A DNA stretch of 64,000 nucleotides. Origin: Hyphomicrobiales bacterium. GTDB taxonomy: Bacteria; Pseudomonadota; Alphaproteobacteria; Rhizobiales; Rhizobiaceae. The notes under the pieces were generated by a model, which was not told where the DNA came from, did no database searches, and saw nothing but the letters and a program-made list of their open reading frames with translations. Below, piece after piece: positions 52,752 through 61,487 of the stretch (the first letter of the stretch is position 1; each line of letters opens with the position of its first letter). The DNA lies in NCBI GenBank assembly GCA_900471605.1, contig UCEY01000061.1:49980-113979 (forward strand), written 5' to 3'. The position numbers were made by a program, and so were the translations under genes.

Positions 52752-53900
52752 ATGAACATGCTCTGGATCACAGCCGAAGAGGCGCTTTCCCGGCTCGGGA
52801 CCAAACCGCAGACGCTCTATGCCAATGTCAGCCGCGGCCGCATCCGGGCGAAGGCGGATCCGGCCGATCCGCGCCGCAGTCTTTACCAGGCCGACGACGT
52901 CAGGCGTCTCGCGGAACGCCATGCCGGACGACGCCAGTCGGAAGCCGTGGCGGCCGACGCGATCCGCTGGGGCGATCCGGTCCTGCCGACGTCGATCTCG
53001 ACGATTTCGGGCGGGCGGCTGCTCTATCGCGGCCGCGATGCCGTGGAGCTTTGCGAGCATGCGACGTTCGAGCAGGTGGCCGCGCTGCTCTGGGATACGG
53101 AAAGCGTGCGTGTCGCGGCAGGCGGAGAGGGGCAGGGCGACACCAGCCGCATGACGGCCGCCTTTTCGGGACTTTCGGCCCGCGTGATGAGCGACCTGCC
53201 GGCGCTCTACCGGAAACCCTTCGTCCTGCGCGCCGAAGCGGCGGACGTTCTCTCGACCGTGGCCAAGGCGCTCGCGCCCTGGCCGGAACCGCAGCCGCTG
53301 CACGAGCGGCTCGCGCTCGGCTGGCAGCGCCGCGAAGCCGCCGAGCCGATCCGCAGGGCACTGGTGCTTGCGGCCGAGCACGAGCTCAACGTTTCGGCCT
53401 TTGCGGCGCGCGTGACGGCATCGTCGGGTGCCGCACTCTCGGCGGCGACCCTGTCGGGCCTTGCCACACTCACGGGCCCGCGGCACGGCGGCGCGTGGGT
53501 GAGCGTCACGGCGCTGGTGGAAAAGGCGGCCTCGGTCGGTGTGCGCGAGGCGATCCGCGGCATGTTGTCCTCGGAAGGCATCGTCAGGCCCTTCGGCCAC
53601 CGGCTCTATCCGCAGGGCGATCCAAGGGCGCGGGCGCTGATGGCGAGTTTCGGAGTGCCGCCGCTCTATGCCTCGCTGGCCGAGGCGGGCGAGGACCTGC
53701 TCGGCGAACCGGTCAATATCGATTTCGCGCTGGCGGCGCTCGCCGCTGTCTTCGCGCTTCCGGAGGATGCGCCGCTCGTCATTTTCGCGCTTTCCAGGAC
53801 CGCCGGCTGGCTGGCGCATGCCATGGAACAGGTCGAAAGCGGCCACCTGATCCGGCCCAGGGCGCGTTATGCCGGTCCCGGTGGCGATTCCGGTGCATAG
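52752..53900 (+). CDS. HTH domain-citrate synthase fusion
   Basis: The 382-residue protein joins an N-terminal MerR/excisionase-like helix-turn-helix (WITAEEALSRLGTKPQTLYA, then NVSRGRIRAKADPADP and LYQADDVRRLAERH, residues 1-60) to a citrate synthase domain. Catalytic His residues are in LTGPRHGGAW and VRPFGHRLYPQGDPRA, and the Asp in NIDFALAAL is kept. It may be an enzyme that also controls transcription, or a regulator sensing a CoA thioester. The start could be ATG 52752, 52758 or 52737; none has a clear ribosome site. Confidence 0.82.
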   Translation: MNMLWITAEEALSRLGTKPQTLYANVSRGRIRAKADPADPRRSLYQADDVRRLAERHAGRRQSEAVAADAIRWGDPVLPTSISTISGGRLLYRGRDAVELCEHATFEQVAALLWDTESVRVAAGGEGQGDTSRMTAAFSGLSARVMSDLPALYRKPFVLRAEAADVLSTVAKALAPWPEPQPLHERLALGWQRREAAEPIRRALVLAAEHELNVSAFAARVTASSGAALSAATLSGLATLTGPRHGGAWVSVTALVEKAASVGVREAIRGMLSSEGIVRPFGHRLYPQGDPRARALMASFGVPPLYASLAEAGEDLLGEPVNIDFALAALAAVFALPEDAPLVIFALSRTAGWLAHAMEQVESGHLIRPRARYAGPGGDSGA

Positions 53901-53991
53901 CCTGTCGCAAAGATGACCGTTTCCCATGCTGCCATCACACTGTGACGGAAACTCTTCTATTCTCGCATACGAATCAGGGTGAGCATGGACG

Positions 53992-54417
53992 ATGTTGGGC
54001 GACGATTTTAGCTTGAGTTTGAGCCTGTTCGTGGCGCAGGGCCGCGAACGCGATACGGCCGAGTTCTACAAGAACGTGTTCGGTGCCAGGGAAACGAATT
54101 CCTACGAGATGCTGCGGCTGACGATGATCGAGCTTCAACTCGGATCGATCGGCATCGTCGTCTGCGGCTCCGATCCCGAAAAGGAGTCGGCGCCTTCCTA
54201 CCAGGGGCCCTATCATCCGAAAAACGACGGTGCCGTCAGCACGATCTTCCAGCTGACGGTGCCCGATGTCGAAAGCGTGGTCGATGCGGCGTTCGAATTC
54301 GGCGGCATGATGCGCGACCGGATCCAGACGGACATGAACGGCCGGCAGGTGGCTTCGATCTTCGATCCGGCCGGCCATGTCTGGGTGCTGATCGAGCGCG
54401 GGCAGGACGAGGAATAA
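53992..54417 (+). CDS. VOC family protein
   Basis: The 141-residue protein has two beta-alpha-beta-beta-beta units of the vicinal-oxygen-chelate fold: SLSLFVAQGRERDTAEFYKN, LTMIELQLGSIGIVVCG, and VPDVESVVDAAFEFGG with SIFDPAGHVWVLIE. It resembles PhnB-like proteins; a metal-binding set is not evident, so enzyme activity is uncertain. It lies 91 bases downstream of the HTH-citrate synthase gene on the same strand. Confidence 0.82.
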   Translation: MLGDDFSLSLSLFVAQGRERDTAEFYKNVFGARETNSYEMLRLTMIELQLGSIGIVVCGSDPEKESAPSYQGPYHPKNDGAVSTIFQLTVPDVESVVDAAFEFGGMMRDRIQTDMNGRQVASIFDPAGHVWVLIERGQDEE

Positions 54418-54438
54418 TATCGTCTGCCGTTGACCCGA

Positions 54439-55872
54439 TCAGCGGAGGTCCCGATAGGCAGCAAGAGCGCGGTCACGGGCGAAACCGTGGTCGACGATCG
54501 GATTCGGATAGGTCTTTCCCAGCCGGACGCCCGCTTTTTCCAGGACGTGCTCCGGCGCTTCGAAAGGCTTGTGGATGTATTTTCGGTCGAGCCTTGCCAG
54601 TTCAGGCACATATTCCCGGACATAGTCGCCATCCGGATCGAATTTCTCGCCCTGCAGGACAGGGTTGAAGATCCGGAAGAACGGGGAGGCATCCGCGCCG
54701 GAGCCCGCGACCCATTGCCAGTTGGCGGCATTGTTGGCCGGATCGGCATCGACCAGCGTATCGCGGAACCATCTTTCGCCCCGGCGCCAGTCGATCATCA
54801 GGTCCTTGATCAGGAAGGATGCAGTGATCATGCGGACGCGGTTGTGCATGAAGCCGGTGCGCCAGAGCTGGCGCATGCCGGCATCGACAATCGGATAGCC
54901 GGTCAGGCCCTTGGTCCACGCATGAAACTCTGCGGGGTCGTATTCCCATTGAAAGCCGTCGAACCTGCCATCCCAGTTCCTGTCTTGCAGTTCGGGGAAT
55001 TCGGCGAGCAGATTGTAGCAGAAGTCGCGCCAGGCGAGCTCGCGGCGGAAATGGACGACGTCGTCGGCAGCCCTTCGAGAAAGGCCCCGCACGGCATGCC
55101 AGATGCGGGCGGCGGAGACCTCGCCATGCGCCATGTGCGGCGAGAGGAGGGACGTGGCGTCGACCGACGGCAGATCGCGGCCGCGCTTGTAATCGTGCAG
55201 GTCGCCATCGACGAAGCTGCGAAGCCTTTCCCGCGCGCCCGCTTCGCCCGGCGTCCATGTTTTTCCGAAGTCCTTGGCCCAATCGGGTTTCCTCGGCGGC
55301 AGAGCCCAATAGTCGAGATTTTCGGACGATGGAAAATGCTCGGGCGATGGGATTTTCGTCGGCGCGTCGGTTGGTTCACGGGGCTCGCCGGCCTTCTGAA
55401 GCGCATTCCAGAAAGGCGTAAACACCTTGAAGGCGCCGCCGGCACCGGTGCGGATGGATTTCGGCTCGTGCAGGAGCTGTCCATGAAAGGCGCGGATGGC
55501 GATGTCGTGGGTTTTCAGCTCAATGGCGATGTCCCGGTCGAACAGCGTCCGCTCATAGGCGCGGTTGGCGAAGACGGTTTTCGCGCCGGTCCTGCGGGCG
55601 AGACCGGCGAGCACGTCCCCGGCCTTGCCGGAAATGAGGACAAGGTCACTGCCCAGAGACTTCAGTGAGACCTGTAGCGCGACAAGCGAATGATGCAGCC
55701 ACCAGGCCTGCGCGGCACCGAGCGGCCCGATGTTCAGATGTTCCGGTTCGCGGATATAGACCGGGATGACCGGGCCGCCCGCCTCGATCGCGGCGTGTAG
55801 CGCCGGGTTGTCGTCGAGGCGAAGATCCTTGCGGAACCAGAGGATGGCGGGGGCCGGTTTTTCAAGAGACAC
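54439..55872 (-). CDS. phrB: Deoxyribodipyrimidine photolyase
   Basis: The 477-residue DNA repair enzyme splits UV-made pyrimidine dimers with light. The N-terminal antenna domain starts AILWFRKDLRLDDNPALHAA. The FAD-binding part has LSPHMAHGEVSAARIWHAV, GYPIVDAGMRQLWRTGFMHN and NNAANWQWVAGSGADASPFF, which includes the Trp residues of the electron chain. This fits class I CPD photolyases. It lies 63 bases downstream of moeA on the same strand, in the place where many rhizobia have lexA. Confidence 0.94.
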   Translation of the reverse strand: MSLEKPAPAILWFRKDLRLDDNPALHAAIEAGGPVIPVYIREPEHLNIGPLGAAQAWWLHHSLVALQVSLKSLGSDLVLISGKAGDVLAGLARRTGAKTVFANRAYERTLFDRDIAIELKTHDIAIRAFHGQLLHEPKSIRTGAGGAFKVFTPFWNALQKAGEPREPTDAPTKIPSPEHFPSSENLDYWALPPRKPDWAKDFGKTWTPGEAGARERLRSFVDGDLHDYKRGRDLPSVDATSLLSPHMAHGEVSAARIWHAVRGLSRRAADDVVHFRRELAWRDFCYNLLAEFPELQDRNWDGRFDGFQWEYDPAEFHAWTKGLTGYPIVDAGMRQLWRTGFMHNRVRMITASFLIKDLMIDWRRGERWFRDTLVDADPANNAANWQWVAGSGADASPFFRIFNPVLQGEKFDPDGDYVREYVPELARLDRKYIHKPFEAPEHVLEKAGVRLGKTYPNPIVDHGFARDRALAAYRDLR

Positions 55873-55935
55873 GGTCTTCTCCGTTCAGGGCATTGCTGCC
55901 CCAAGGTACGGATTTCGAAAGGGATCGGATCACCG

Positions 55936-57150
55936 TCAGGGGCGGATCAGCAGGATCGGGCAGGGGGCGCCGGCCGGCAGTTCCGGCGCATGCGCCGGGC
56001 GGACGATCAGGCCGTCGGAATGGGCAAAGATCTTCATCATCGACGAGTCCTGCTTATCGAACGCCTCGGCGACCAGATTGCCGTCGCGGTCCCTTGTCAG
56101 CCTGGCGCGCAAATAGTCCTGGCGCTGGTCGTTGGCGGCAAGCCCGTGGGCCGTTACACCCTGGACCTCGCGGCGCCTTTCCGGCAGATGCGCAAGCCTG
56201 CGGACCAGGGGCTCGAGGAAGAGCATGCCGGTAACGAGGCTTGCGACCGGGTTGCCGGGCAGGCCGAGGACCTGCATGCCGCCGAGCGCGCCGACCATCA
56301 GCGGCTTGCCCGGCCGCATGGCAATGCGCCAGAAATCCAGCTCCATGCCGGCAGCCTTCAGCGTCGATTGTACCAGGTCATGGTCGCCGACGGATGCGCC
56401 GCCGAGCGTCACCAGCACGTCGACTTCCGCCGCGCGGGCCTTGTCGATCGCCGCGGTAATATCCTCGGACCGGTCGCGGACGATACCGAGATCGACGACC
56501 TCACCGCCATTGTCACGCACCAGGGCGGAGACACCGAACGTATTGGAGGCGATGATCTGCGCTGGTGCGGGTGTCGCACCGGGCGGTACAAGCTCGTCGC
56601 CGGTTGCGAGGACTGCCACGCGCGGGCGACGGTAGACGGTGAGCGCCGCATGGTTCATGGCCGCGGTAACCGTCAGATGCGAGAAGTCCAGCACCGTGCC
56701 GGGCGGCAGGACCGCTTCGCCCTCGGTAAAATCCTGGCCGCGGGGGCGGATATGCCGGCCCTTCACCACGTCGAACTTCGTGCGGATCCGGGTGCCTTCG
56801 AGTTTTTCGGCATCTTCCTGGATAAGGACGGAATCGGCACCTTCCGGTACGGGGGCACCGGTGAAGATGCGCACGGCCTCGCCCTTGTTCAGCGTGCCTT
56901 CGAAAGCGTGGCCGGCGGCGGCTGTGCCGATCACGGTCAGTTCCGAGCCGATCGACGGCGCATCCGCCGCGTTAAGCGCGTAGCCGTCCATGGCAGACGC
57001 ATTGAAGGGCGGCTGGGTGAGGCGGGCGACCAGTTCGGCGGCGAGTACACGCCCGTTCGCATCGCCGAGAGCGACCGTTTCCACCGCTTCGATCGGGCGT
57101 GCATTGCCGAGAAGGCGGCTCTTCGCTTCGGAAACGGGCAGCAGCGCCAT
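55936..57150 (-). CDS. moeA: Molybdopterin molybdotransferase MoeA
   Basis: The 404-residue enzyme inserts molybdate into adenylated molybdopterin. It has the MoeA domain order: LTQPPFNASAMDGYALNAAD, GEAVRIFTGAPVPEGADSV, VAVLATGDELVPPG, and VTLGGASVGDHDLVQSTLK with GLPGNPVASLVTGMLF. It starts three bases after the moaC stop. Together with moaC it belongs to molybdenum cofactor synthesis; moaA and others are not in the window. Confidence 0.95.
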   Translation of the reverse strand: MALLPVSEAKSRLLGNARPIEAVETVALGDANGRVLAAELVARLTQPPFNASAMDGYALNAADAPSIGSELTVIGTAAAGHAFEGTLNKGEAVRIFTGAPVPEGADSVLIQEDAEKLEGTRIRTKFDVVKGRHIRPRGQDFTEGEAVLPPGTVLDFSHLTVTAAMNHAALTVYRRPRVAVLATGDELVPPGATPAPAQIIASNTFGVSALVRDNGGEVVDLGIVRDRSEDITAAIDKARAAEVDVLVTLGGASVGDHDLVQSTLKAAGMELDFWRIAMRPGKPLMVGALGGMQVLGLPGNPVASLVTGMLFLEPLVRRLAHLPERRREVQGVTAHGLAANDQRQDYLRARLTRDRDGNLVAEAFDKQDSSMMKIFAHSDGLIVRPAHAPELPAGAPCPILLIRP

Positions 57151-57153
57151 GTC

Positions 57154-57633
57154 TCAATCCCCTGCGCGGTAGGTTCCGGATTTGCCGCCGGTCTTTTCGA
57201 GAAGGCGGATGCCGCCGATCTCCATGGCCCGGTCGACGGCCTTTGCCATGTCGTAGATGGTCAGGCAGGCGACCGAGGCTGCCGTCAGCGCTTCCATCTC
57301 GACCCCGGTCTTGCCGGTGAGTTTGGCGGTCGCGGTCACCCTGAGGCCTGGAAGGGTCTCGTCCTCGGTTATGTCGACGACCACTTTGGTCAGCATCAGC
57401 GGATGGCACAGCGGAATGAGATCCGAGGTCTTCTTGGCGGCCATGATGCCGGCAAGACGGGCGGTGCCGATCACGTCGCCCTTCCTGGCATTGCCCTCGC
57501 GGATCAGCGCCAGCGTCTCCGGCAGCATGCGGACGTAACCCTCGGCGGTCGCCGAGCGGGTGGTTTCGGCCTTGTCGCCGACATCGACCATATGCGCCTC
57601 GCCGGAGGCGCCGATATGGGTGAGACCTGTCAT
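57154..57633 (-). CDS. moaC: Cyclic pyranopterin monophosphate synthase MoaC
   Basis: The 159-residue enzyme makes cyclic pyranopterin monophosphate in molybdopterin synthesis. Motifs include AHMVDVGDKAETTRSATAEG, KTSDLIPLCHPLMLTKV and GVEMEALTAASVACLTIYDM with KAVDRAME. Its ATG overlaps the trpC stop by one base (TAATG), so translation is coupled. The gene is complete. Confidence 0.96.
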   Translation of the reverse strand: MTGLTHIGASGEAHMVDVGDKAETTRSATAEGYVRMLPETLALIREGNARKGDVIGTARLAGIMAAKKTSDLIPLCHPLMLTKVVVDITEDETLPGLRVTATAKLTGKTGVEMEALTAASVACLTIYDMAKAVDRAMEIGGIRLLEKTGGKSGTYRAGD

Positions 57634-58448
57634 TATTCCGCCGCCTGGGCTGCGGCCTCACCGGTCAGGAGAAGCCGGGTTGCCGCGGCCACGTCATCCT
57701 TGCGCATCAGGCTTTCGCCGACGAGGAAGGTGCTGATGCCGACCTTTTTCAGGCGCTGGCAATCCTCGTGGGTGAAGATGCCGCTTTCGCCGACGAGCAG
57801 CCGGTCGGCCGGCACCATCGGGGCCAGCCGCTCGCTCGTTTCGAGGCTGAGCTCGAACGTGCGAAGATTGCGGTTGTTGATGCCGATCAGTGGCGAGGGG
57901 AGCTTGAGCGCCCGCTCCGTCTCTTCCTCGTCATGCACCTCGATCAGCGCATCCATGCCGAGTTCGGCCGCCACGTCGTAGAGTTCGCGCGCTTCGTCGT
58001 CGGAGAGCGAGGCCATGATCAGCAGGATGCAATCGGCGCCCCAGGCGCGGGCCTCGTGGATCTGGTAGGTCTCGAACATGAAATCCTTGCGCAGCGCCGG
58101 CAACGAGCAGGCGTTGCGGGCAGCGGTCAGGAATTCGGGCGCGCCCTGGAAACTCGGCGCGTCGGTGAGAACGGAGAGGCAGGCGGCGCCACCGGCTTCA
58201 TACGCCGCGGCAAGCGACGGCGGATCGAAATCCGGCCGGATCAGGCCCTTGGACGGGCTTGCCTTCTTGATCTCGGCGATCAGGCCGAAGGCGCCGGCAT
58301 CCTGCCTTGCCTTCAGCGCACGGTGAAAGCCGCGCGGGGCCGGCTGATCCGCGGCACGGGCCTTCAGTTCGGCAAGCGGCACGCTCGCCTTCGCGGCCGC
58401 GATCTCCTCGCGCTTGTAGGCTTCGATCTTCTTGAGGATATCCGTCAT
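57633..58448 (-). CDS. trpC: Indole-3-glycerol-phosphate synthase
   Basis: The 271-residue TIM barrel converts carboxyphenylamino-deoxyribulose phosphate to indoleglycerol phosphate. Signatures are LIAEIKKASPSKGLI, CLSVLTDAPSFQGAPEFL, LPALRKDFMFETYQIHEARA, LIGINNRNLRTFEL and VGESGIFTHED. ATG 58448 is four bases after the trpD stop, so trpDC are co-translated. It is not fused with TrpF. Confidence 0.96.
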   Translation of the reverse strand: MTDILKKIEAYKREEIAAAKASVPLAELKARAADQPAPRGFHRALKARQDAGAFGLIAEIKKASPSKGLIRPDFDPPSLAAAYEAGGAACLSVLTDAPSFQGAPEFLTAARNACSLPALRKDFMFETYQIHEARAWGADCILLIMASLSDDEARELYDVAAELGMDALIEVHDEEETERALKLPSPLIGINNRNLRTFELSLETSERLAPMVPADRLLVGESGIFTHEDCQRLKKVGISTFLVGESLMRKDDVAAATRLLLTGEAAAQAAE

Positions 58449-58452
58449 GGCC

Positions 58453-59469
58453 TCAATCCTTGTCGTTCGAGACGGCGACCAGACGGTCGAGCGCCGCAGC
58501 TGCTTCGCCGCTGTCCAGCGAGCGGGCGGCAAGCCTCATGCCGTCGGCAATCGTCTCCGCCTTGCCGGCGACGACCAGCGCGGCAGCCGCGTTGCAGAGC
58601 GAAATATCGCGATAGGCATTCTTGGCACCGCCGAGCACGCTGCGCAAGGCAGCCGCATTGTGAACCCCGTCGCCGCCCTTGAGCTCGTCGAGCGTGGCCG
58701 GCTGCACGCCAAAATCCTTCGGCGTCAGCTCGAAGGAGCGGATCTTGCCGCCCTCCAGCGCGGTTACCTGGGTCACACCGGTCGTGGTGATCTCGTCCAT
58801 GCCATCGCCATGGACGATCCAGACCGTTTCCGAACCGAGATCGCGCAGGACTTCCGCGATCGGGCCGAGCCATTTCGGTGCGAAGACGCCGAGAAGCTGG
58901 CGTTTGGCGCCGGCCGGGTTGGAAAGCGGGCCGAGCAGGTTGAAGATCGTCCGCGTGCCGAGCTCGACGCGGCTCGGGCCGACATGGCGCATGGCCGCAT
59001 GGTGCATGGAAGCGAACATGAAGCCGATGCTGGCTTCATGGATGCAACGGGAGATGAGGTCCGGGCCGATCTCCAGGTTGACGCCCAGAACCGACAACGT
59101 GTCGGCCGTCCCGGATTTCGAGCTCAGTGCCCGGTTGCCGTGTTTGGCGACGGGCACGCGGCAGCCGGCGACGATCAGGGATGCCAGCGTGGAGATGTTG
59201 TAGGTGCCGAGGCCGTCGCCGCCGGTGCCGACGATATCGATGGCATCTGCGGGGCCGGAGACGGGAAGCATCTTCGAGCGCATGGTTTCGACGGCGCCGG
59301 TGATCTCGGCAACCGTCTCGCCGCGTACCCGCAGCGCCATCAGGAAGCCGCCGATCTGCGACGGCGTCGCCTCGCCGGACATCAGGATCTCGAAAGCGCC
59401 TCTCGCCTCTTCGTGGCTGAGGCTCTCGCCATTGGCAACCTTGGCAAGCAGGGGTTTCAGCTCAGACAT
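58453..59469 (-). CDS. trpD: Anthranilate phosphoribosyltransferase
   Basis: The 338-residue enzyme joins anthranilate and PRPP. Motifs include DIVGTGGDGLGTYNIST, KHGNRALSSKSGTADTLSVL and FMFASMHHAAMRHVGPSR. AGAGGAA precedes ATG 59469. It follows ppiD by 19 bases and precedes trpC, a usual rhizobial order. The other trp genes are elsewhere. Confidence 0.96.
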   Translation of the reverse strand: MSELKPLLAKVANGESLSHEEARGAFEILMSGEATPSQIGGFLMALRVRGETVAEITGAVETMRSKMLPVSGPADAIDIVGTGGDGLGTYNISTLASLIVAGCRVPVAKHGNRALSSKSGTADTLSVLGVNLEIGPDLISRCIHEASIGFMFASMHHAAMRHVGPSRVELGTRTIFNLLGPLSNPAGAKRQLLGVFAPKWLGPIAEVLRDLGSETVWIVHGDGMDEITTTGVTQVTALEGGKIRSFELTPKDFGVQPATLDELKGGDGVHNAAALRSVLGGAKNAYRDISLCNAAAALVVAGKAETIADGMRLAARSLDSGEAAAALDRLVAVSNDKD

Positions 59470-59488
59470 GGTCGACCATTCCTCTGGT

Positions 59489-61372
59489 TTACTGGAGCAT
59501 GGCCTGGTCGACGACGGTCTGGTTGACGGACACGCCGTAGCTGCCCTTCAAGCTGTTGACCATCTGATCGAGCATATCGTCGCCGGCCGCATTCGCCATC
59601 TGCTGCAGCTGCTGGTCGCCGGAGAGCGCATCCGAGGTCGCCTGATCGACGGCCGCCACCTTCATCAGGAGGCGGCTGTCGCCGTCGGCGCCAAGTGCGG
59701 TTGCCGTCGTATTGACCGGGCCGGAGAAGGCGGCGGAAATGGCCTCGTTGCCGAAGATCGCATCCTCGGCGCCGCGGCGCAGGCCCTGCTTGTTCTCCAC
59801 TGCCACGCCAAGCTCGGCGGCGATGGTGGCAAGCGTCTCGCCCTTGTCGAGGCGGCCCTTGAGTTCGGTCGCCCTGGCGGCAAGCGCCTGGCGCTGCTGT
59901 TCGGCGGTCCAGTCTGCAACGGCCTTATCGCGCACGTCGGCGAGCGGGCGCTCGCGCTCCGGCGCGATGTTGCGAACCTCAAACCAGATGTAACCGTCAT
60001 TGCCGAGGCTCACCGGGATGGTGTCGGCGCCCGGATCGGTGCGGAAAACCTCGCCGAGCAGCGTGTTCGAGGCCGGGAGCTCGGTGATCCGCTGCTCCTT
60101 TTCGTTGCGACCCGAAGCGTCGGCCGTCACGGTGACGGCCTTGAGGTTGAGCGCCTTGGCGGTATCCTCCAGCGAGGTGCCGCCGCTGCGCATGTCTTCG
60201 AAACGGTCGTGGACGCTCATGACTTCCTGGGACGCGGAGGAGACCGCAAGCCGCTTGCGGATCTCTTCCTTGACCTCGTCGAAGGAACGCGTCGATTCGG
60301 GGCGGATATTGGTGACGCGCAGGATGACCGGGCCGAACGTGCCGTTGACGACAGGCGTCGTTCCGCCGCTTGCAGCCACCTTGAAGGCCGGTTCGGCAAA
60401 GGCCGGATCGGGCATGCTCTCCTTGGTGAAATCACCGAGCAGGACGTCCGTCGCGGTCTTGCCCTGATCCTTGATGATCTGGTCGAACGTGGCGGTGCCT
60501 TCCTTGAGCTGCGTCGCGGCGGCCTGCGCCATTTCCTTGTTGGGGAAGGGGAGCTGCTCGATCGTGCGGGTCTCGTGCGTCTTGTAGCTGTCCTTGCGCT
60601 TCTCGTATTCGGCGCGCGCGGCTTCGTCGGTGATCGAAGACGCGTCGGCGATATCGCCCGGCTGCAGCTTCACATAGGTGAAAGTGCGGTATTCGGGTGC
60701 GCGGTAACGGGTCTTCACGCCTTCGAACCAGGCGGCGAGCACGTCGTTTGCCGGCGCCTTCACCGGGTCGATATTGGCATTGGACAAGAGGACGTAGTCG
60801 ATCGAGCGGGTCTCGTCGCGATAGCTCTTCAGGGCATCGACCAGCACTTTCGGCGGCTGGAAGCCGTCGGAAACCGCCTCGACGATCTGGCTGCGCACCG
60901 CGACCTTGCTGCGCTCCTTGATGTAGTCGTCTTCGCGGATTCCGGCATTGCGCAGGCGCGAGGTGAAGAGGTTGCGGTCGAACTGGCCGTTGACGCCCTT
61001 GAAGGCGGGATCCTCGGCGATCAGGCCGGCAAGGCGATCTTCCGACAATCCGAGGTTCATGTCGTGGGACAGCTGATCGAGTGCTGCGCCGGCGGCGAGC
61101 TGGGTGAAGACCTCGTTCTGGATTCCGAAGGCGCGGGCCTGCTCGGCGGTCAGCTGCGTGCCGAACTGACGGCTCAGGTTTGCGATCTGGCGCTGATAGG
61201 CCAGGCGGAATTCCTGGCTCGAGATCTGCTGGTCGCCGACGGTCATCACCGTGTTGCCGTTTGCCGTCACCAGCGAGTGAGAAACACCCCAGATGGCGAA
61301 CGAGGCAACCAGAAGCAGGAGAAGCGACTTGGCAACCCAGGAGCGGGCGGCGTTTCTGAGGGAATCAAGCAT
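59489..61372 (-). CDS. ppiD: PpiD-like periplasmic peptidyl-prolyl isomerase/chaperone
   Basis: The 627-residue protein has an N-terminal anchor helix (VAKSLLLLLVASFAIWGV), a SurA-N-like chaperone region (VMTVGDQQISSQEFRLAYQR ...) and a central rotamase-like domain with KTHETRTIEQLPFPNKE and a GDFTKESMPDPAFAEPAF stretch. It then carries a long helical C-terminal part. It helps fold proteins leaving the Sec translocon. It heads the trpD-trpC-moaC-moeA run, but tpiA is not its divergent neighbour here. Confidence 0.92.
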   Translation of the reverse strand: MLDSLRNAARSWVAKSLLLLLVASFAIWGVSHSLVTANGNTVMTVGDQQISSQEFRLAYQRQIANLSRQFGTQLTAEQARAFGIQNEVFTQLAAGAALDQLSHDMNLGLSEDRLAGLIAEDPAFKGVNGQFDRNLFTSRLRNAGIREDDYIKERSKVAVRSQIVEAVSDGFQPPKVLVDALKSYRDETRSIDYVLLSNANIDPVKAPANDVLAAWFEGVKTRYRAPEYRTFTYVKLQPGDIADASSITDEAARAEYEKRKDSYKTHETRTIEQLPFPNKEMAQAAATQLKEGTATFDQIIKDQGKTATDVLLGDFTKESMPDPAFAEPAFKVAASGGTTPVVNGTFGPVILRVTNIRPESTRSFDEVKEEIRKRLAVSSASQEVMSVHDRFEDMRSGGTSLEDTAKALNLKAVTVTADASGRNEKEQRITELPASNTLLGEVFRTDPGADTIPVSLGNDGYIWFEVRNIAPERERPLADVRDKAVADWTAEQQRQALAARATELKGRLDKGETLATIAAELGVAVENKQGLRRGAEDAIFGNEAISAAFSGPVNTTATALGADGDSRLLMKVAAVDQATSDALSGDQQLQQMANAAGDDMLDQMVNSLKGSYGVSVNQTVVDQAMLQ

Positions 61373-61391
61373 CGATCAACATACCTTGCGA

Positions 61392-61429
61392 ACAGTCCTG
61401 CCGCCGGAAAAGGCGGATTGAAGGACTGT
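61392..61429. repeat. Nested hairpin between ppiD and DUF72
   Basis: Outer arms ACAGTCCT and AGGACTGT (8 bp) enclose inner arms CCGCC and GGCGG around GGAAAA. It lies 20 bases upstream of the ppiD start and 59 bases past the DUF72 stop. It may stop DUF72 transcripts or structure the ppiD leader; there is no T-run. Confidence 0.55.
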
Positions 61430-61487
61430 CTCTAAATCAAACCGAGATAGAAATGAAGGCATGCCGGCGGAAAAGCGAAAATCCCGT

